Shown here: positions 33,847 through 42,824 of the stretch, piece by piece
Layout: every line of letters begins with the position of its first letter
How positions within the stretch are numbered: position 1 is the stretch's first letter
Assembly: GCF_900109685.1 (NCBI RefSeq)
Contig: NZ_FOBB01000004.1
Coordinates: forward strand, 93,842-157,841
Direction: 5' to 3'
From: Chitinophaga rupis
GTDB lineage: Bacteria > Bacteroidota > Bacteroidia > Chitinophagales > Chitinophagaceae
DNA length: 64,000 nucleotides
Program-made: the position numbers and the translations under genes
Notes under the pieces: generated by a model
Database searches by the model: none
What the model saw: only the letters and a program-made list of their open reading frames with translations
What the model was told of the DNA's origin: nothing

Positions 33847-36282
33847 TTACTCTGCCCGCAGACTCTTGACCGGGTTGGCTACCGCTGCTTTAACGGCCTT
33901 CATGCTTACAGTAACCAGGGCTATGAGCATGGCAATCAGGCCGGCCAGCAAAAAGGTCCACCAGCTGAGGTGAATGCGGTAGGCAAAATCCTGTAACCAC
34001 CGTTCCATAGCCAGCCAGGCCACGGGAAAAGCTATCAGGGCAGCTATCAATACCAGCTGCAGGAAGTCTTTGGACAGCATGGCCACTATGCCCTGTGAGC
34101 TGGCGCCTAGCACCTTGCGGATGCCTATTTCCTTTACCCGCTGCTCTGCGGCATAGGTAGCCAATCCAAACAGGCCCAGGCAGGCGATCAGAATGGCCAG
34201 CACTGCTGCCAGCAGGAAGATGGTTTCCCGTATCCTATCCTCCCGGTAAAACAGCTCCCATTGTTTATCCAGGAAATGGTATTCAAATAAATGTTCGGGG
34301 TCTATGCTCCGGAAAATGGCATTCATTTTTGCCATGGTAGCTTCCATATTCCCCGCAGCAATGCGGGCGGTAAAATAGTCGGGGCCGTGAATGGGATTGG
34401 TGGTAAAGCCCAGCACCATGGGGGCTAAGGGCGTGTGTAAGGATTGAAAGTTAAAATCTTTTACAATGCCTACCACTTTTACCTGCAAACGCACCTCTTC
34501 CGGAGCCTCGCCAAAATTAACCGTAGGTATATCCAGCAGCTGCTCCCCGGGTGTGGTGATGCCCAGCTCCCTGGCGGCGGTTTCATTTATAATTACGGAC
34601 AGGGAATCACCTTTGCCTTCCCTGAAATTACGCCCCTGCAGCAGCTTTATCTGGTAGGTAGTAAGGAAGCTTTCATCCACTCCTAAGTAGTACATATCAT
34701 TTCCTTCGGTTACTGCGGTATGCTCATTCCTTACTTTTATTTTAGGCAGGCTTTTCCACTCGCCCGGCACGCGTGAGCTTACGGATACGGCCTGCACCTG
34801 CGGCAGCCGGGCAAATTCATTTTTAATAACGGCTGAGCTGCGACCTATTTTGCGGCTGTTAATATCCACTACCAGCAGCTGCGTTTTGTTAAAGCCCATG
34901 TCTTTGGTGCTTACATATTTCATTTGCTGGTACACTACCATGGTAGCAATGATCATAATAATGGACAGGGCAAACTGGAACACTACCAGTCCGCGGCGCA
35001 GCGGTATGCTGCCTTTTGCAGCGGGCAGCTTGCTTTTTAGCAGCAATACCGGCCTTAAACGCGACTGGAAAAAAGCTGGGTACACACCGGATAGCAGCGC
35101 TGCAGTAATGGCCGCGCCTATAACGCCTATCCATATACGGTGATCCGTACTACTGTCCAGTGCCAGCTGTTTTTCTGTAAAGGTATTAAAAGCGGGCAGG
35201 CAGGCTTTTACCAATACCAGGGCCAGGGTCAGCCCTACTAGTGTAACCAGCAATGCTTCTGCCATAAACTGCCCGGCCAGGTTGTAACGGGAGGCGCCGG
35301 TTACTTTACGTACGCCAATTTCCTTAGCCCGGTTGGTAAAGCGTGCCGTGGTAAGATTTATATAATTGATACAGGCTATCAGCAATACAAATAATGCAAT
35401 GATGGAAAACACGTACATATAGGCCAGGCTGCCGGTTTTACCCAGGTTGCCTTCAATATTATCAGAGTAAAAATGAATGTTCTTTAAAGGCTGCAATGTA
35501 AGATGCAGCCCGCTTTTATTATCCGCCTGCCGGTTAGCGGCCACCAGCTGGTTCAGCTTAGCTTCCACGGCTTGCGGGTGTGCTTTGTTATCCAGCAGCA
35601 CAAACGAAACAAATTCATTGGCGTTCCAGTTAGCCTGGGCCTTTTTGCCTTTGTCGCCGCCTACTAAGGTGGCTTCTGAAAATACGTAATCAAAAGAGAA
35701 CTGTGTATTTACCGGCAGGTCTTTTAATACGCCCGTTATTAGATAAGGTAAGCTATCTACCCGGTTGGCGCGGATGGTTTTGCCCAATACATCCGTAGTG
35801 CCAAACAGTTTCCGGGCGCCGGTTTCCGTAACCACTACGGTATGCGGTGCATTTAAAGCGGTAGCAGGATTGCCCTGTAATAACGGGAAGTCAAACACCT
35901 GCAGAAAGGCGGCGCTGGCGGTCATAAAATCGCCGTAGATCACGCGCACATTATCCGGCGATGCCATGTTCACCCGCCCCCAGTAGCTGAAGCGCGCTAC
36001 TTTTTGTATTTCCGGGAATTGAGCAACCGCGCTTTCAGATACCGGGTAACCCACATAGGCTACCTGGTTAGCTTTACCTTCCGGGCTGGTGCTGCTTTCC
36101 ACGATGCGGTAAATGTTATTGCTGTGTGTGAAGAAGCGGTCAAACGTAAGCTCATCAAAAATATACAGGGATACCAGCAAAAAGCTGGTGAGGCCAATGG
36201 TTAAGCCGGCTACATTGATGAAGGAAAAAGTTTTGTGCTTCATCAGGTTACGCCAGGCTGTTTTAAAATGGTTACGGATCAT
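33847..36282 (-). CDS. Solitary MacB/FtsX-type ABC transporter permease 2
   Basis: 811 residues with the same plan as permease 1: N-terminal TM (about 20-42), periplasmic core, FtsX domain (about 285-405; RAKEIGVRKVTGAS), second core and second FtsX domain (about 695-805; RVKEIGIRKVLGAS). No ATPase is encoded nearby. The two permeases are clearly paralogous but diverged along their length. The promoter architecture upstream, by contrast, is nearly identical to that of permease 1, implying shared regulation. A divergent dehydrogenase-like gene starts 175 bp away. Confidence 0.9.
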   Translation of the reverse strand: MIRNHFKTAWRNLMKHKTFSFINVAGLTIGLTSFLLVSLYIFDELTFDRFFTHSNNIYRIVESSTSPEGKANQVAYVGYPVSESAVAQFPEIQKVARFSYWGRVNMASPDNVRVIYGDFMTASAAFLQVFDFPLLQGNPATALNAPHTVVVTETGARKLFGTTDVLGKTIRANRVDSLPYLITGVLKDLPVNTQFSFDYVFSEATLVGGDKGKKAQANWNANEFVSFVLLDNKAHPQAVEAKLNQLVAANRQADNKSGLHLTLQPLKNIHFYSDNIEGNLGKTGSLAYMYVFSIIALFVLLIACINYINLTTARFTNRAKEIGVRKVTGASRYNLAGQFMAEALLVTLVGLTLALVLVKACLPAFNTFTEKQLALDSSTDHRIWIGVIGAAITAALLSGVYPAFFQSRLRPVLLLKSKLPAAKGSIPLRRGLVVFQFALSIIMIIATMVVYQQMKYVSTKDMGFNKTQLLVVDINSRKIGRSSAVIKNEFARLPQVQAVSVSSRVPGEWKSLPKIKVRNEHTAVTEGNDMYYLGVDESFLTTYQIKLLQGRNFREGKGDSLSVIINETAARELGITTPGEQLLDIPTVNFGEAPEEVRLQVKVVGIVKDFNFQSLHTPLAPMVLGFTTNPIHGPDYFTARIAAGNMEATMAKMNAIFRSIDPEHLFEYHFLDKQWELFYREDRIRETIFLLAAVLAILIACLGLFGLATYAAEQRVKEIGIRKVLGASSQGIVAMLSKDFLQLVLIAALIAFPVAWLAMERWLQDFAYRIHLSWWTFLLAGLIAMLIALVTVSMKAVKAAVANPVKSLRAE

Positions 36283-36307
36283 AGGGCAAGTATGTTCGCA
36301 AAGGCCT

Positions 36308-36322
36308 GCTAAGAAGGTGCCA
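36308..36322 (-). promoter_or_regulatory. Sigma-54 (-24/-12) promoter of ABC permease 2
   Basis: Minus-strand TGGCACCTTCTTAGC, identical to the element before ABC permease 1. The -12 GC lies 26 nt before the ATG at 36282 (28 nt in the other case), giving a leader of about 15 nt. Confidence 0.75.
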
Positions 36323-36372
36323 TATTAACAGCCCATTCTGCTTCAATGCATTACATCTGTAAGCATGATAGG

Positions 36373-36406
36373 AACTGTTCACTTTTGAACAACTACTGTT
36401 CATTTT
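36373..36406. promoter_or_regulatory. Putative enhancer-binding-protein site of ABC permease 2
   Basis: TGTTCA at 36376-36381 and 36397-36402 (21 bp apart), with the inverted half TGAACA at 36386-36391; the first two form TGTTCA-N4-TGAACA. The element starts exactly 50 nt beyond the -24 box, as at 29329-29363. Confidence 0.65.
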
Positions 36407-36456
36407 TATGGCCATAAACTACTTAAGTAATAGTCATATTTTCGTACATTGGCTGG

Positions 36457-37515
36457 ATGGAATCCAATACTTTCCTACTGTATGGCGCCTACGGCTATAC
36501 CGGTGAATTAATTGCACGTTATGCTACACAATATGGGCTATCACCAATCCTGGCCGGCCGCCGTGCCGCTGCATTAGCCCCCTTAGCTGCCCAGCTGGGT
36601 TTGCCATATGTGGCCATTGACCTGGATGATACACCTGCCCTGTTGGCTGCGCTGCGCCAGGTAAAGGTAGTGGTGAATGCTGCCGGTCCCTATAATTTTA
36701 CTGCTAAACAAATGGTGGAAGCCTGCCTGCAAACCGGCACCCATTATGTGGATCTGAATGGCGACCTGGATATTTTTGAAATGATCCGCCGCTATGATGC
36801 TACAGCTAAACAGGCAGGTATTATGTTATTACCCGGTGCTGGTTTTGATGTGGTGCCCACCGATTGCCTGGCATTGTTCCTGAAGAACAGGTTACCCGAT
36901 GCGGTGGACCTGAAGCTGGCATTTACTATCCGCGGCAGCGGCCTGTCACACGGCACTGCTGTGAACACGGTTCAAAAGCTGGGAGAACCGGGCGCTGCAC
37001 GCCTTAACGGCCATATAGTAAGTGAGCCGGTGGGTAAAAAAGCAATGTGGGTAAGCTTTGGCGGCAAACCTATATTTGTGCTTAGCCTGCCCTGGGGCGA
37101 TGTGGCTACAGCCGGCTACAGCACCGGCATTCCTAACATACGCGCCTATACTAATATGCCAATGATAGCCTATTGGTTATTAAAAGTACAGGTCCTCTTT
37201 AACTGGCTGTTACGCAGCCCCATTGTACGCAGCATTATTAAACGTAAAATAGACCGCGGCCCTGCCGGCCCGGGAGATGTAATGCGCACCCAGGCCACCA
37301 GTTATATGTGGGGCCAGGCTACCAACGCCAACGGGCAAACGGTTACTGCGCGCCAGCGCACACCAGAGGCTTATGACCTTACCGCTTATGCCTCCTTACT
37401 CATTACGCAGAAAATATTACAGGGAAATTTTACCGCGGGGTATCAGACACCGGCTATGGCTTATGGGGAGAACCTGGTGATGGAGCTGCCCAGGGTACAG
37501 CGGGAAGTGTTGTAA
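36457..37515 (+). CDS. Saccharopine-dehydrogenase-like NAD(P)-binding protein
   Basis: 352 residues. The N-terminal Rossmann motif YGAYGYTGELIARYA (about 9-23) and the following AGRRAAALAPLA match the saccharopine dehydrogenase/trans-acting enoyl reductase superfamily. NAAGPYNFTAKQMVEACLQTGTHYVDLNGD (about 74-104) is the family's conserved segment. Relatives act in lipid or polyketide metabolism or have no known substrate. There is no membrane helix of the usual length, though MPMIAYWLLKVQVLFNWLL (about 235) is hydrophobic. A -7-like TATTTTCG lies at 36437-36444. A repeat block follows the stop codon. Confidence 0.8.
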   Translation: MESNTFLLYGAYGYTGELIARYATQYGLSPILAGRRAAALAPLAAQLGLPYVAIDLDDTPALLAALRQVKVVVNAAGPYNFTAKQMVEACLQTGTHYVDLNGDLDIFEMIRRYDATAKQAGIMLLPGAGFDVVPTDCLALFLKNRLPDAVDLKLAFTIRGSGLSHGTAVNTVQKLGEPGAARLNGHIVSEPVGKKAMWVSFGGKPIFVLSLPWGDVATAGYSTGIPNIRAYTNMPMIAYWLLKVQVLFNWLLRSPIVRSIIKRKIDRGPAGPGDVMRTQATSYMWGQATNANGQTVTARQRTPEAYDLTAYASLLITQKILQGNFTAGYQTPAMAYGENLVMELPRVQREVL

Positions 37516-37929
37516 TAGATGTGGGGAGTGGGTTAGCCCGTGTAGATGTGCGGATGTGTAATGCAGATATGCAGATGGATCTGACCTGGATAAGATCAGA
37601 GATTGACATGGACCGGACATGGGATTAACCTGGGAGCGGCATGAGAGCAGCACGGAAGTATCATGAGGTAAAAGCGTACTTAAAGCGTAGTAAAAGCATT
37701 TGTAACACGGGAATGCGCGTATGTGTGCAGGTGAAGGGCGCATTATTAATGCGCAGATGGATGAACGCGGAGCTTGTCATTTGCGCATTGCATATTTGCA
37801 AATATGCCCATTAAAAACCAGTTGCCGGTGCCCGTAAAATCCATTATCTTCATAATGTAGCAATGCCATTATAGATAACAACTGAACCGTGTAGTTGTTT
37901 AACCTTAACCACGTAAAATTCTGACCGCA
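37516..37929. repeat. ATGCAGATGTGC-word repeat region with palindromes, no gene
   Basis: The 414-bp gap begins with variants of GATGTGCGGATGTG and ATGCAGATATGCAGATGG (37540-37580) and ends with the same words in the opposite sense (TTTGCGCATTGCATATTTGC, about 37780-37800). It contains GCGCATTA-T-TAATGCGC (37738-37754) and the perfect 18-bp palindrome GCATATTTGCAAATATGC (37790-37807). A 108-codon minus-strand frame across the area is not credible. The last 100 bp probably hold the oxidoreductase promoter. Confidence 0.65.
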
Positions 37930-39030
37930 ATGACCTCCACCTCCCGCAGAGATGTATTGAAAACACTGGCTGTAGGCAGCAGCGTGCTCCTGCTTTCCCC
38001 TAATGTACTGTTATCTGTCACCCGCCGTAAAAAAGAAAAGCTGGGCGTAGCCCTGGTAGGCCTGGGATATTACAGCACCGATCTGCTGGCCCCTGCCCTG
38101 CAGCAAACCAGGAACTGTTACCTGGCAGGTATTGTAACCGGTACCCCTACCAAAGCAGAAGCCTGGAAAAAGAAATACAACATACCCGACAAGAACATTT
38201 ACAATTACCAAACCTTTGACCAGATAGCCAATAACACGGATATAGATGTGGTATATGTGGTGCTACCTCCTTCTATGCACAAAGAATATGTGATACGCGC
38301 AGCCAATGCCGGCAAACACGTGTGGTGCGAAAAGCCCATGGCCATTACGGAAAAGGAATGCCAGGAAATGATCACCGCCTGCCGTAAAAATAAACGCTCG
38401 CTGGCGATAGGCTACCGCCTGCAGCACGAGCCCAATACACAGGAATACCACCGCATAATAAAAGAGCAATTGCTGGGCAAGGTAAAAGAAGTGAACTGCG
38501 CTGCCGGTTACCGCGACGACCGCACCAACCACTGGAAACAGATCAAAGCCATGGGCGGCGGCGTTATGTACGATATGGGCGTGTATGCCATACAGGGCGC
38601 ACGCCTGGGCAGTGGTATGGAACCCATCGCCGTAGTATCTGCACAAACCTCCACCACAAGGCCGGAGATCTATAAGAACGGGCTGGATGAAACCGCCATT
38701 GCCACACTGGAATTTCCCGGTGGTGTGCTGGCCCATATTAAAACCAGCTTTGGTGAAAATGTGAACTTCATGAACATTACCTGCGAAAAAGGGGATATTA
38801 AACTGGCGCCCTACTCCGGCTATAACGGTGTAAGAGGCAGCAGCCCCCTGGGCGAAATAAACCACCCTTATGAAGTGCCCTGGCAGCAAGCCAAACAAAT
38901 GGATGATGATGCACAATCCATTATGCAGAAAAAGGCCATGCAGGTACCCGGTGAAGAAGGCCTGCGGGATATTCGTATTGTGGAGGCCATTTACCGCTCG
39001 GCCAGTAGTGGTAAAAGGGTGATGATATAG
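37930..39030 (+). CDS. Tat-exported Gfo/Idh/MocA-family oxidoreductase
   Basis: 366 residues. The N-terminus TSRRDVLKTLAVGSSVLLL is a twin-arginine signal, as in periplasmic glucose-fructose oxidoreductase-like proteins. The Rossmann domain (about 35-155) has VALVGLGYYSTDLLAPAL and the family EKP motif in VWCEKPMAIT. The C-terminal domain follows (GGGVMYDMGVYAIQGAR, the usual active-site region). Such enzymes oxidise or reduce sugars with tightly bound NADP, which fits Tat export after cofactor loading. The substrate is unknown. Confidence 0.87.
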   Translation: MTSTSRRDVLKTLAVGSSVLLLSPNVLLSVTRRKKEKLGVALVGLGYYSTDLLAPALQQTRNCYLAGIVTGTPTKAEAWKKKYNIPDKNIYNYQTFDQIANNTDIDVVYVVLPPSMHKEYVIRAANAGKHVWCEKPMAITEKECQEMITACRKNKRSLAIGYRLQHEPNTQEYHRIIKEQLLGKVKEVNCAAGYRDDRTNHWKQIKAMGGGVMYDMGVYAIQGARLGSGMEPIAVVSAQTSTTRPEIYKNGLDETAIATLEFPGGVLAHIKTSFGENVNFMNITCEKGDIKLAPYSGYNGVRGSSPLGEINHPYEVPWQQAKQMDDDAQSIMQKKAMQVPGEEGLRDIRIVEAIYRSASSGKRVMI

Positions 39031-39137
39031 CTATACTAGATGTCGTGATCCAGTTTAGCCTAAAAACTATAGGGGTATTCAGCCGCTATTGCAAAACCCG
39101 GCACGTATTTTAGGCTCCTTTTTATAAAAAGGAACAC

Positions 39138-41252
39138 ATGCCGCGTAGTACAACTGCCGCTGCCAGGCCCGTCAGCAAAAGCAAAGCAAAAAAGGCAACT
39201 AAAAAGCCCATAAAAACTAAAGCGCCCGTAAAACGGAAGCCGTCAACAATACCCGCAGCTCCCAAAAGCGCGCCTAAAAAGCCGTTCCCTGCCAATATAA
39301 CTCCCATGCTGGCTACGCTGGCTGATCAGCCTTTTGACGATGCCGGCTGGGTATACGAGATTAAGTGGGATGGTTACCGCGCCCTGGCCCTTATGCACAA
39401 AAGCATGATGGAGCTGCGCTCCCGCAACAATAAATCTTTTAATGAACAATTCTACCCGGTGTATGAAGCCATCCAGGAATGGGGCATACAAGCCGTGGTG
39501 GATGGGGAAATTATTGTGATAGATGATAATGGCAAGGCGGATTTTAGCCTGCTGCAGGGCTGGCGCAGCGAGGCAGACGGCGCCCTGATCTATTATGTGT
39601 TTGACCTGCTGTGGCTGAATGGCCACGACCTTACCGGCCTGCCGCTTACTGAACGCAGGGCTTTACTGGAACAGCTGGTACCCACCAATGACATTATACG
39701 CCTGAGCGAAAGCTTTGCCACTTCCGGTACAGAATTTTTTGAGATAGTGAAGAAAATGGGACTGGAAGGCATTATTGCAAAAAGGGCGGATAGCCTGTAC
39801 TTTCCCAACCAGCGCAGCAAAGACTGGCTGAAGATAAAGACCAGCCAGCGGCACGAAGTAGTGATCGGCGGCTACACCCGCAACAAAGACTCCCGCAAAC
39901 CTTTCAGCGCCTTACTGGTAGGGCTGTACGAAAATGGTAGGCTGCAGTATACCGGTAAAATAGGTACCGGCTTTAATGATAAGCTGCAAAAACAATTGCT
40001 GCAGCAGTTCAAACCTTTGGAAATAGCGAAATGCCCGTTCACCACGGTCCCGGATGTTAACAAACCCTCCCGCTTCCGGCCCAACCCACCGGAGGCGAAG
40101 GCCTTCTGGTTAAAGCCCCAGCTGGTGTGCGAGGTAAGCTTTCGTGAAATGACATCTGACGGTGTAATGCGCCACCCTTCTTTTGAAGGGATGCGTACGG
40201 ATAAGGATGCCATCCAGGTAGTGGAAGAGCAGGAAATACCGGCCAAAGCCAGGGTAAAAACAAAAGCCACAGCCACCGGCCAAAAGCTGCTAACGCCCGC
40301 TGGTAAAGCTGTGCGCAAAACCATGCTGAACCCTACGGATAAAACCCAGGTGCGGCCGGTGGGCGGGCATGCGCTTAAATTCACTAACCTGGATAAGCTG
40401 TTCTGGCCAAAGGAAAAGATCACCAAACGGGATATGCTGAATTATTACTACCAGGTAGCGCCGTATATGCTGCCCTATATGAAAGACCGGCCACAATCCT
40501 TAAACCGGCACCCGAACGGTATTACCGGCAAAAGTTTTTACCAGAAAGATGTTACCGGTAAAGTGCCGGACTGGATTGCCACCTTTCCCTATCACAGCGA
40601 TGCAGATGGCCGTGATAAAAATTTCCTGGTATGCACGGATGAAGCCAGCCTGTTATACATTGCCTCTTTAGGCTGTATTGAAATGAACCCCTGGAGCAGC
40701 CGCATACAAACGCCCGATAACCCGGACTGGTGCCTGATAGATCTGGACCCGGACAAAACCACTTTTAACCAGGTAATTGAAGCGGCGCAGGTAACAAAAG
40801 AAATACTGGATGCAGCGGATGTGCCCAGCTATTGCAAAACCTCCGGCTCTACAGGTCTGCATATTTATATACCCTTAGGCGCTAAATATACGTATGAACA
40901 ATCCAAGGAATTTGCCCGGGTAATTGCGAAGCTGGTGCAAAAAACTATTCCTGGTTTTACTACCATTGAAAGGGCCACGGCCAACCGTAACCGCAAAATG
41001 TATATAGACTTTTTGCAGAACCGCCCGCAGGCTACCCTGGCGGCCCCTTATGCCTTGCGGCCTAAGCCCGGCGCCACCGTATCTATGCCGCTGCATTGGG
41101 AGGAAGTAAAAAAGGGTTTGCAAATGAAAGACTTTACCATTCATAATGCAATGGACCGCCTGAAGCAGGAAGGCGACCTGTTTAAACCGGTTTTAGGTAA
41201 AGGCATTAATATGGAGAAGGCATTAAAAAAAATGCAAAGCCTATATGCGTGA
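39138..41252 (+). CDS. ligD: DNA ligase D with ligase and polymerase domains, no phosphoesterase domain
   Basis: 704 residues. Residues 1-50 form a Lys/Ala/Pro-rich basic tail. The ATP-dependent ligase adenylation domain follows, with the nucleotidyl lysine in EIKWDGYRA (Lys76), and an OB domain to about 345. A linker leads to the primase-polymerase domain (about 415-700), with the catalytic DxD in LIDLDPD (Asp535, Asp537). LigD repairs double-strand breaks by end joining with Ku. Many LigD proteins also carry a 3'-phosphoesterase domain; none is present here, and no Ku gene is in the window. The basic tail may help DNA binding. Confidence 0.92.
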   Translation: MPRSTTAAARPVSKSKAKKATKKPIKTKAPVKRKPSTIPAAPKSAPKKPFPANITPMLATLADQPFDDAGWVYEIKWDGYRALALMHKSMMELRSRNNKSFNEQFYPVYEAIQEWGIQAVVDGEIIVIDDNGKADFSLLQGWRSEADGALIYYVFDLLWLNGHDLTGLPLTERRALLEQLVPTNDIIRLSESFATSGTEFFEIVKKMGLEGIIAKRADSLYFPNQRSKDWLKIKTSQRHEVVIGGYTRNKDSRKPFSALLVGLYENGRLQYTGKIGTGFNDKLQKQLLQQFKPLEIAKCPFTTVPDVNKPSRFRPNPPEAKAFWLKPQLVCEVSFREMTSDGVMRHPSFEGMRTDKDAIQVVEEQEIPAKARVKTKATATGQKLLTPAGKAVRKTMLNPTDKTQVRPVGGHALKFTNLDKLFWPKEKITKRDMLNYYYQVAPYMLPYMKDRPQSLNRHPNGITGKSFYQKDVTGKVPDWIATFPYHSDADGRDKNFLVCTDEASLLYIASLGCIEMNPWSSRIQTPDNPDWCLIDLDPDKTTFNQVIEAAQVTKEILDAADVPSYCKTSGSTGLHIYIPLGAKYTYEQSKEFARVIAKLVQKTIPGFTTIERATANRNRKMYIDFLQNRPQATLAAPYALRPKPGATVSMPLHWEEVKKGLQMKDFTIHNAMDRLKQEGDLFKPVLGKGINMEKALKKMQSLYA

Positions 41253-41255
41253 CCG

Positions 41256-41486
41256 TTATACATTCATGCTCACGATCCTTGCAAATCCTACATCGCTTAT
41301 AATATGCGGTCCGTACGGCCTGTCCATTAAATGGAACTTCACCGTTCTTCCTATATTCTCTTTGGCTTCATCCAACTGATCGAAATAAATTAAGGCTGAA
41401 AGTAATTCATCGCCCCGCTTGAATTGCACATGCGGTAATTCAGATACCGGGTGCAGTACGATAGTACCTGTTAACGTTTTTTCCAC
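41256..41486 (-). CDS. Small protein of unknown function (GTG start)
   Basis: 76 residues beginning at a GTG; there is no ATG in frame upstream. Predicted all-beta and soluble, with motifs LIYFDQLDEAKENIGRTVKFHLM and a conserved-looking C-terminus (GPHIISDVGFARIVSMNV). It is not recognised; the length and pattern suggest a small beta-barrel. Convergent with ligD, with 3 bp between the two stops. Confidence 0.6.
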   Translation of the reverse strand: MEKTLTGTIVLHPVSELPHVQFKRGDELLSALIYFDQLDEAKENIGRTVKFHLMDRPYGPHIISDVGFARIVSMNV

Positions 41487-41682
41487 TTAATACACATTTT
41501 CAATGATAGCATGATCGCTCTCACCCACGATTTGTCCCCCTAACATTCAATACAGCTGGAAACTAATGTTTTTCCGCATTATTTCCATCACTATTTTGTA
41601 CAGGCGGCTGAAATGTCAGGCTGGCACAGGCTGCTTCCCCATTAAATATCAAAGGATAAACCTATACTTGCAGCATAATTGT

Positions 41683-42093
41683 ATGTATATGATAGAAGGT
41701 ACGGATGTGCGTATTGGCAACCTGGTATGGTATTACGATTATAATATGACAGAGACGGTATTTCGCGTGGAAGGCATACTGGACGGGTATATACACAACA
41801 CGTTGCTGCCCAGGAATAAATTGCCGTTTAAGGATGTGCACCCCATTAAGCTGGAAACAGATCACCTGCTGGATTTTAATTTTTTGCAGGAAGATGGCCC
41901 GCATCATAATATTTACGCGTATAAATATAACCGGCAGGATAGTATTTATGTGCGGGATGATGGTTATTCGTTTCAACCGGTTGCATATTCAGCGGGCAGC
42001 GGGTTTGTAGCTTATGGGCGGCCGCTGGCGCATGTGCATCAGTTACAGAATCTGTTCTATGATATTACCCGGGAAGATATTTTTATTGAATAA
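41683..42093 (+). CDS. Small protein of the RIGNLV type, unknown function
   Basis: About 136 residues from MYMIEGTDVRIGNLV. The frame is open upstream, but TATACTTG (41663-41670) is a near-consensus -7 box that supports this start. The pattern RIGNLVWYYDYN, then HPIKLETDHLLDFNF, resembles small Bacteroidota proteins with an N-terminal RIGNLV and a central PIxLTxxxLLxxGF motif, often found on phages and plasmids; their function is unknown to me. No signal peptide or membrane helix. The next 150 bp up to the kinase-like gene hold no clear gene. Confidence 0.6.
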   Translation: MYMIEGTDVRIGNLVWYYDYNMTETVFRVEGILDGYIHNTLLPRNKLPFKDVHPIKLETDHLLDFNFLQEDGPHHNIYAYKYNRQDSIYVRDDGYSFQPVAYSAGSGFVAYGRPLAHVHQLQNLFYDITREDIFIE

Positions 42094-42244
42094 AAACGTG
42101 CAGACCTTTTTGATAAGTACTGTAATAATTATGACCTTATACGGATCATTAACGATGCACGCAGCAGATACCCGCAGTTGTTTGATCAGTACCCTGCACA
42201 GCTTCAAGGAACACCAAAGCCCTGATCGTAAATAACAGAAAAAT

Positions 42245-42787
42245 ATGAAGATCCACATTTTCGGCGCTTCCGGAAGTGGCGTAACTACATTGGGAAATGC
42301 GCTTTCAGCAGCATTGCAGCTCCCTTATTTTGATACTGATGCTTATTTCTGGGAACCCACCACTCCCCCTTTTACACTTAAAAGAGCGCCCGGTTTAAGG
42401 AATGCCGCTATCCGTGCCGACCTGGATAAACACAACAGCTGGGTGCTGGGCGGATCCGCGGTTAACTGGGGCAAGGATGTTTTTCCGCCGTTTGACCTGA
42501 TCGTGTTCCTTTGGTTGCCACCCGCCATCCGTATGGAAAGGTTGAAGGCCCGGGAACTGGAACGTTATGGGGAGGTTATTTTTACAGATGCGCAAAGGCA
42601 TCAACAATACCAGGCATTTATGGCCTGGGCAGCAGACTATGATAACTGTACCGGTATTGCCGGCCGTACCATACAGGTGCATGAGCAATGGCTGCAACAG
42701 CAAACCGGCCGCGTGCTGCAAATACGCGGCGATCTGACGGTAGCAGAACGCCTGGCCGTCGTGATGGAGGCCATACCCCAAACGTAG
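42245..42787 (+). CDS. Adenylate-kinase-like P-loop NTPase with variant Walker A
   Basis: 180 residues. The N-terminus MKIHIFGASGSGVTTLGNAL is a P-loop in which the usual Lys is replaced by Val (GASGSGVTT). DTDAYFW, then LGGSAVNWG, and a lid-like region with ERLKAREL follow, as in adenylate kinase and FlaR-like small kinases. Substitution at the Lys position occurs in this family, so it may not mean loss of activity. The phosphate acceptor is unknown. A short hairpin (42795-42810) separates it from the next SDR gene. Confidence 0.75.
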   Translation: MKIHIFGASGSGVTTLGNALSAALQLPYFDTDAYFWEPTTPPFTLKRAPGLRNAAIRADLDKHNSWVLGGSAVNWGKDVFPPFDLIVFLWLPPAIRMERLKARELERYGEVIFTDAQRHQQYQAFMAWAADYDNCTGIAGRTIQVHEQWLQQQTGRVLQIRGDLTVAERLAVVMEAIPQT

Positions 42788-42824
42788 TGGCACTGTTGTT
42801 GAGCAACAACCGGAAAATGTCTTT

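Noticed and set aside
37417..37743. 108-codon minus-strand reading frame
   Set aside because: It overlaps the end of the dehydrogenase-like gene on the other strand and translates repeat sequence; composition is not protein-like.
42789..42803. Third sigma-54-like site (TGGCACTGTTGTTGA) before an SDR gene
   Set aside because: The -12 GC is missing (GA), the sequence is part of a small hairpin, and no upstream TGTyCr element is present.
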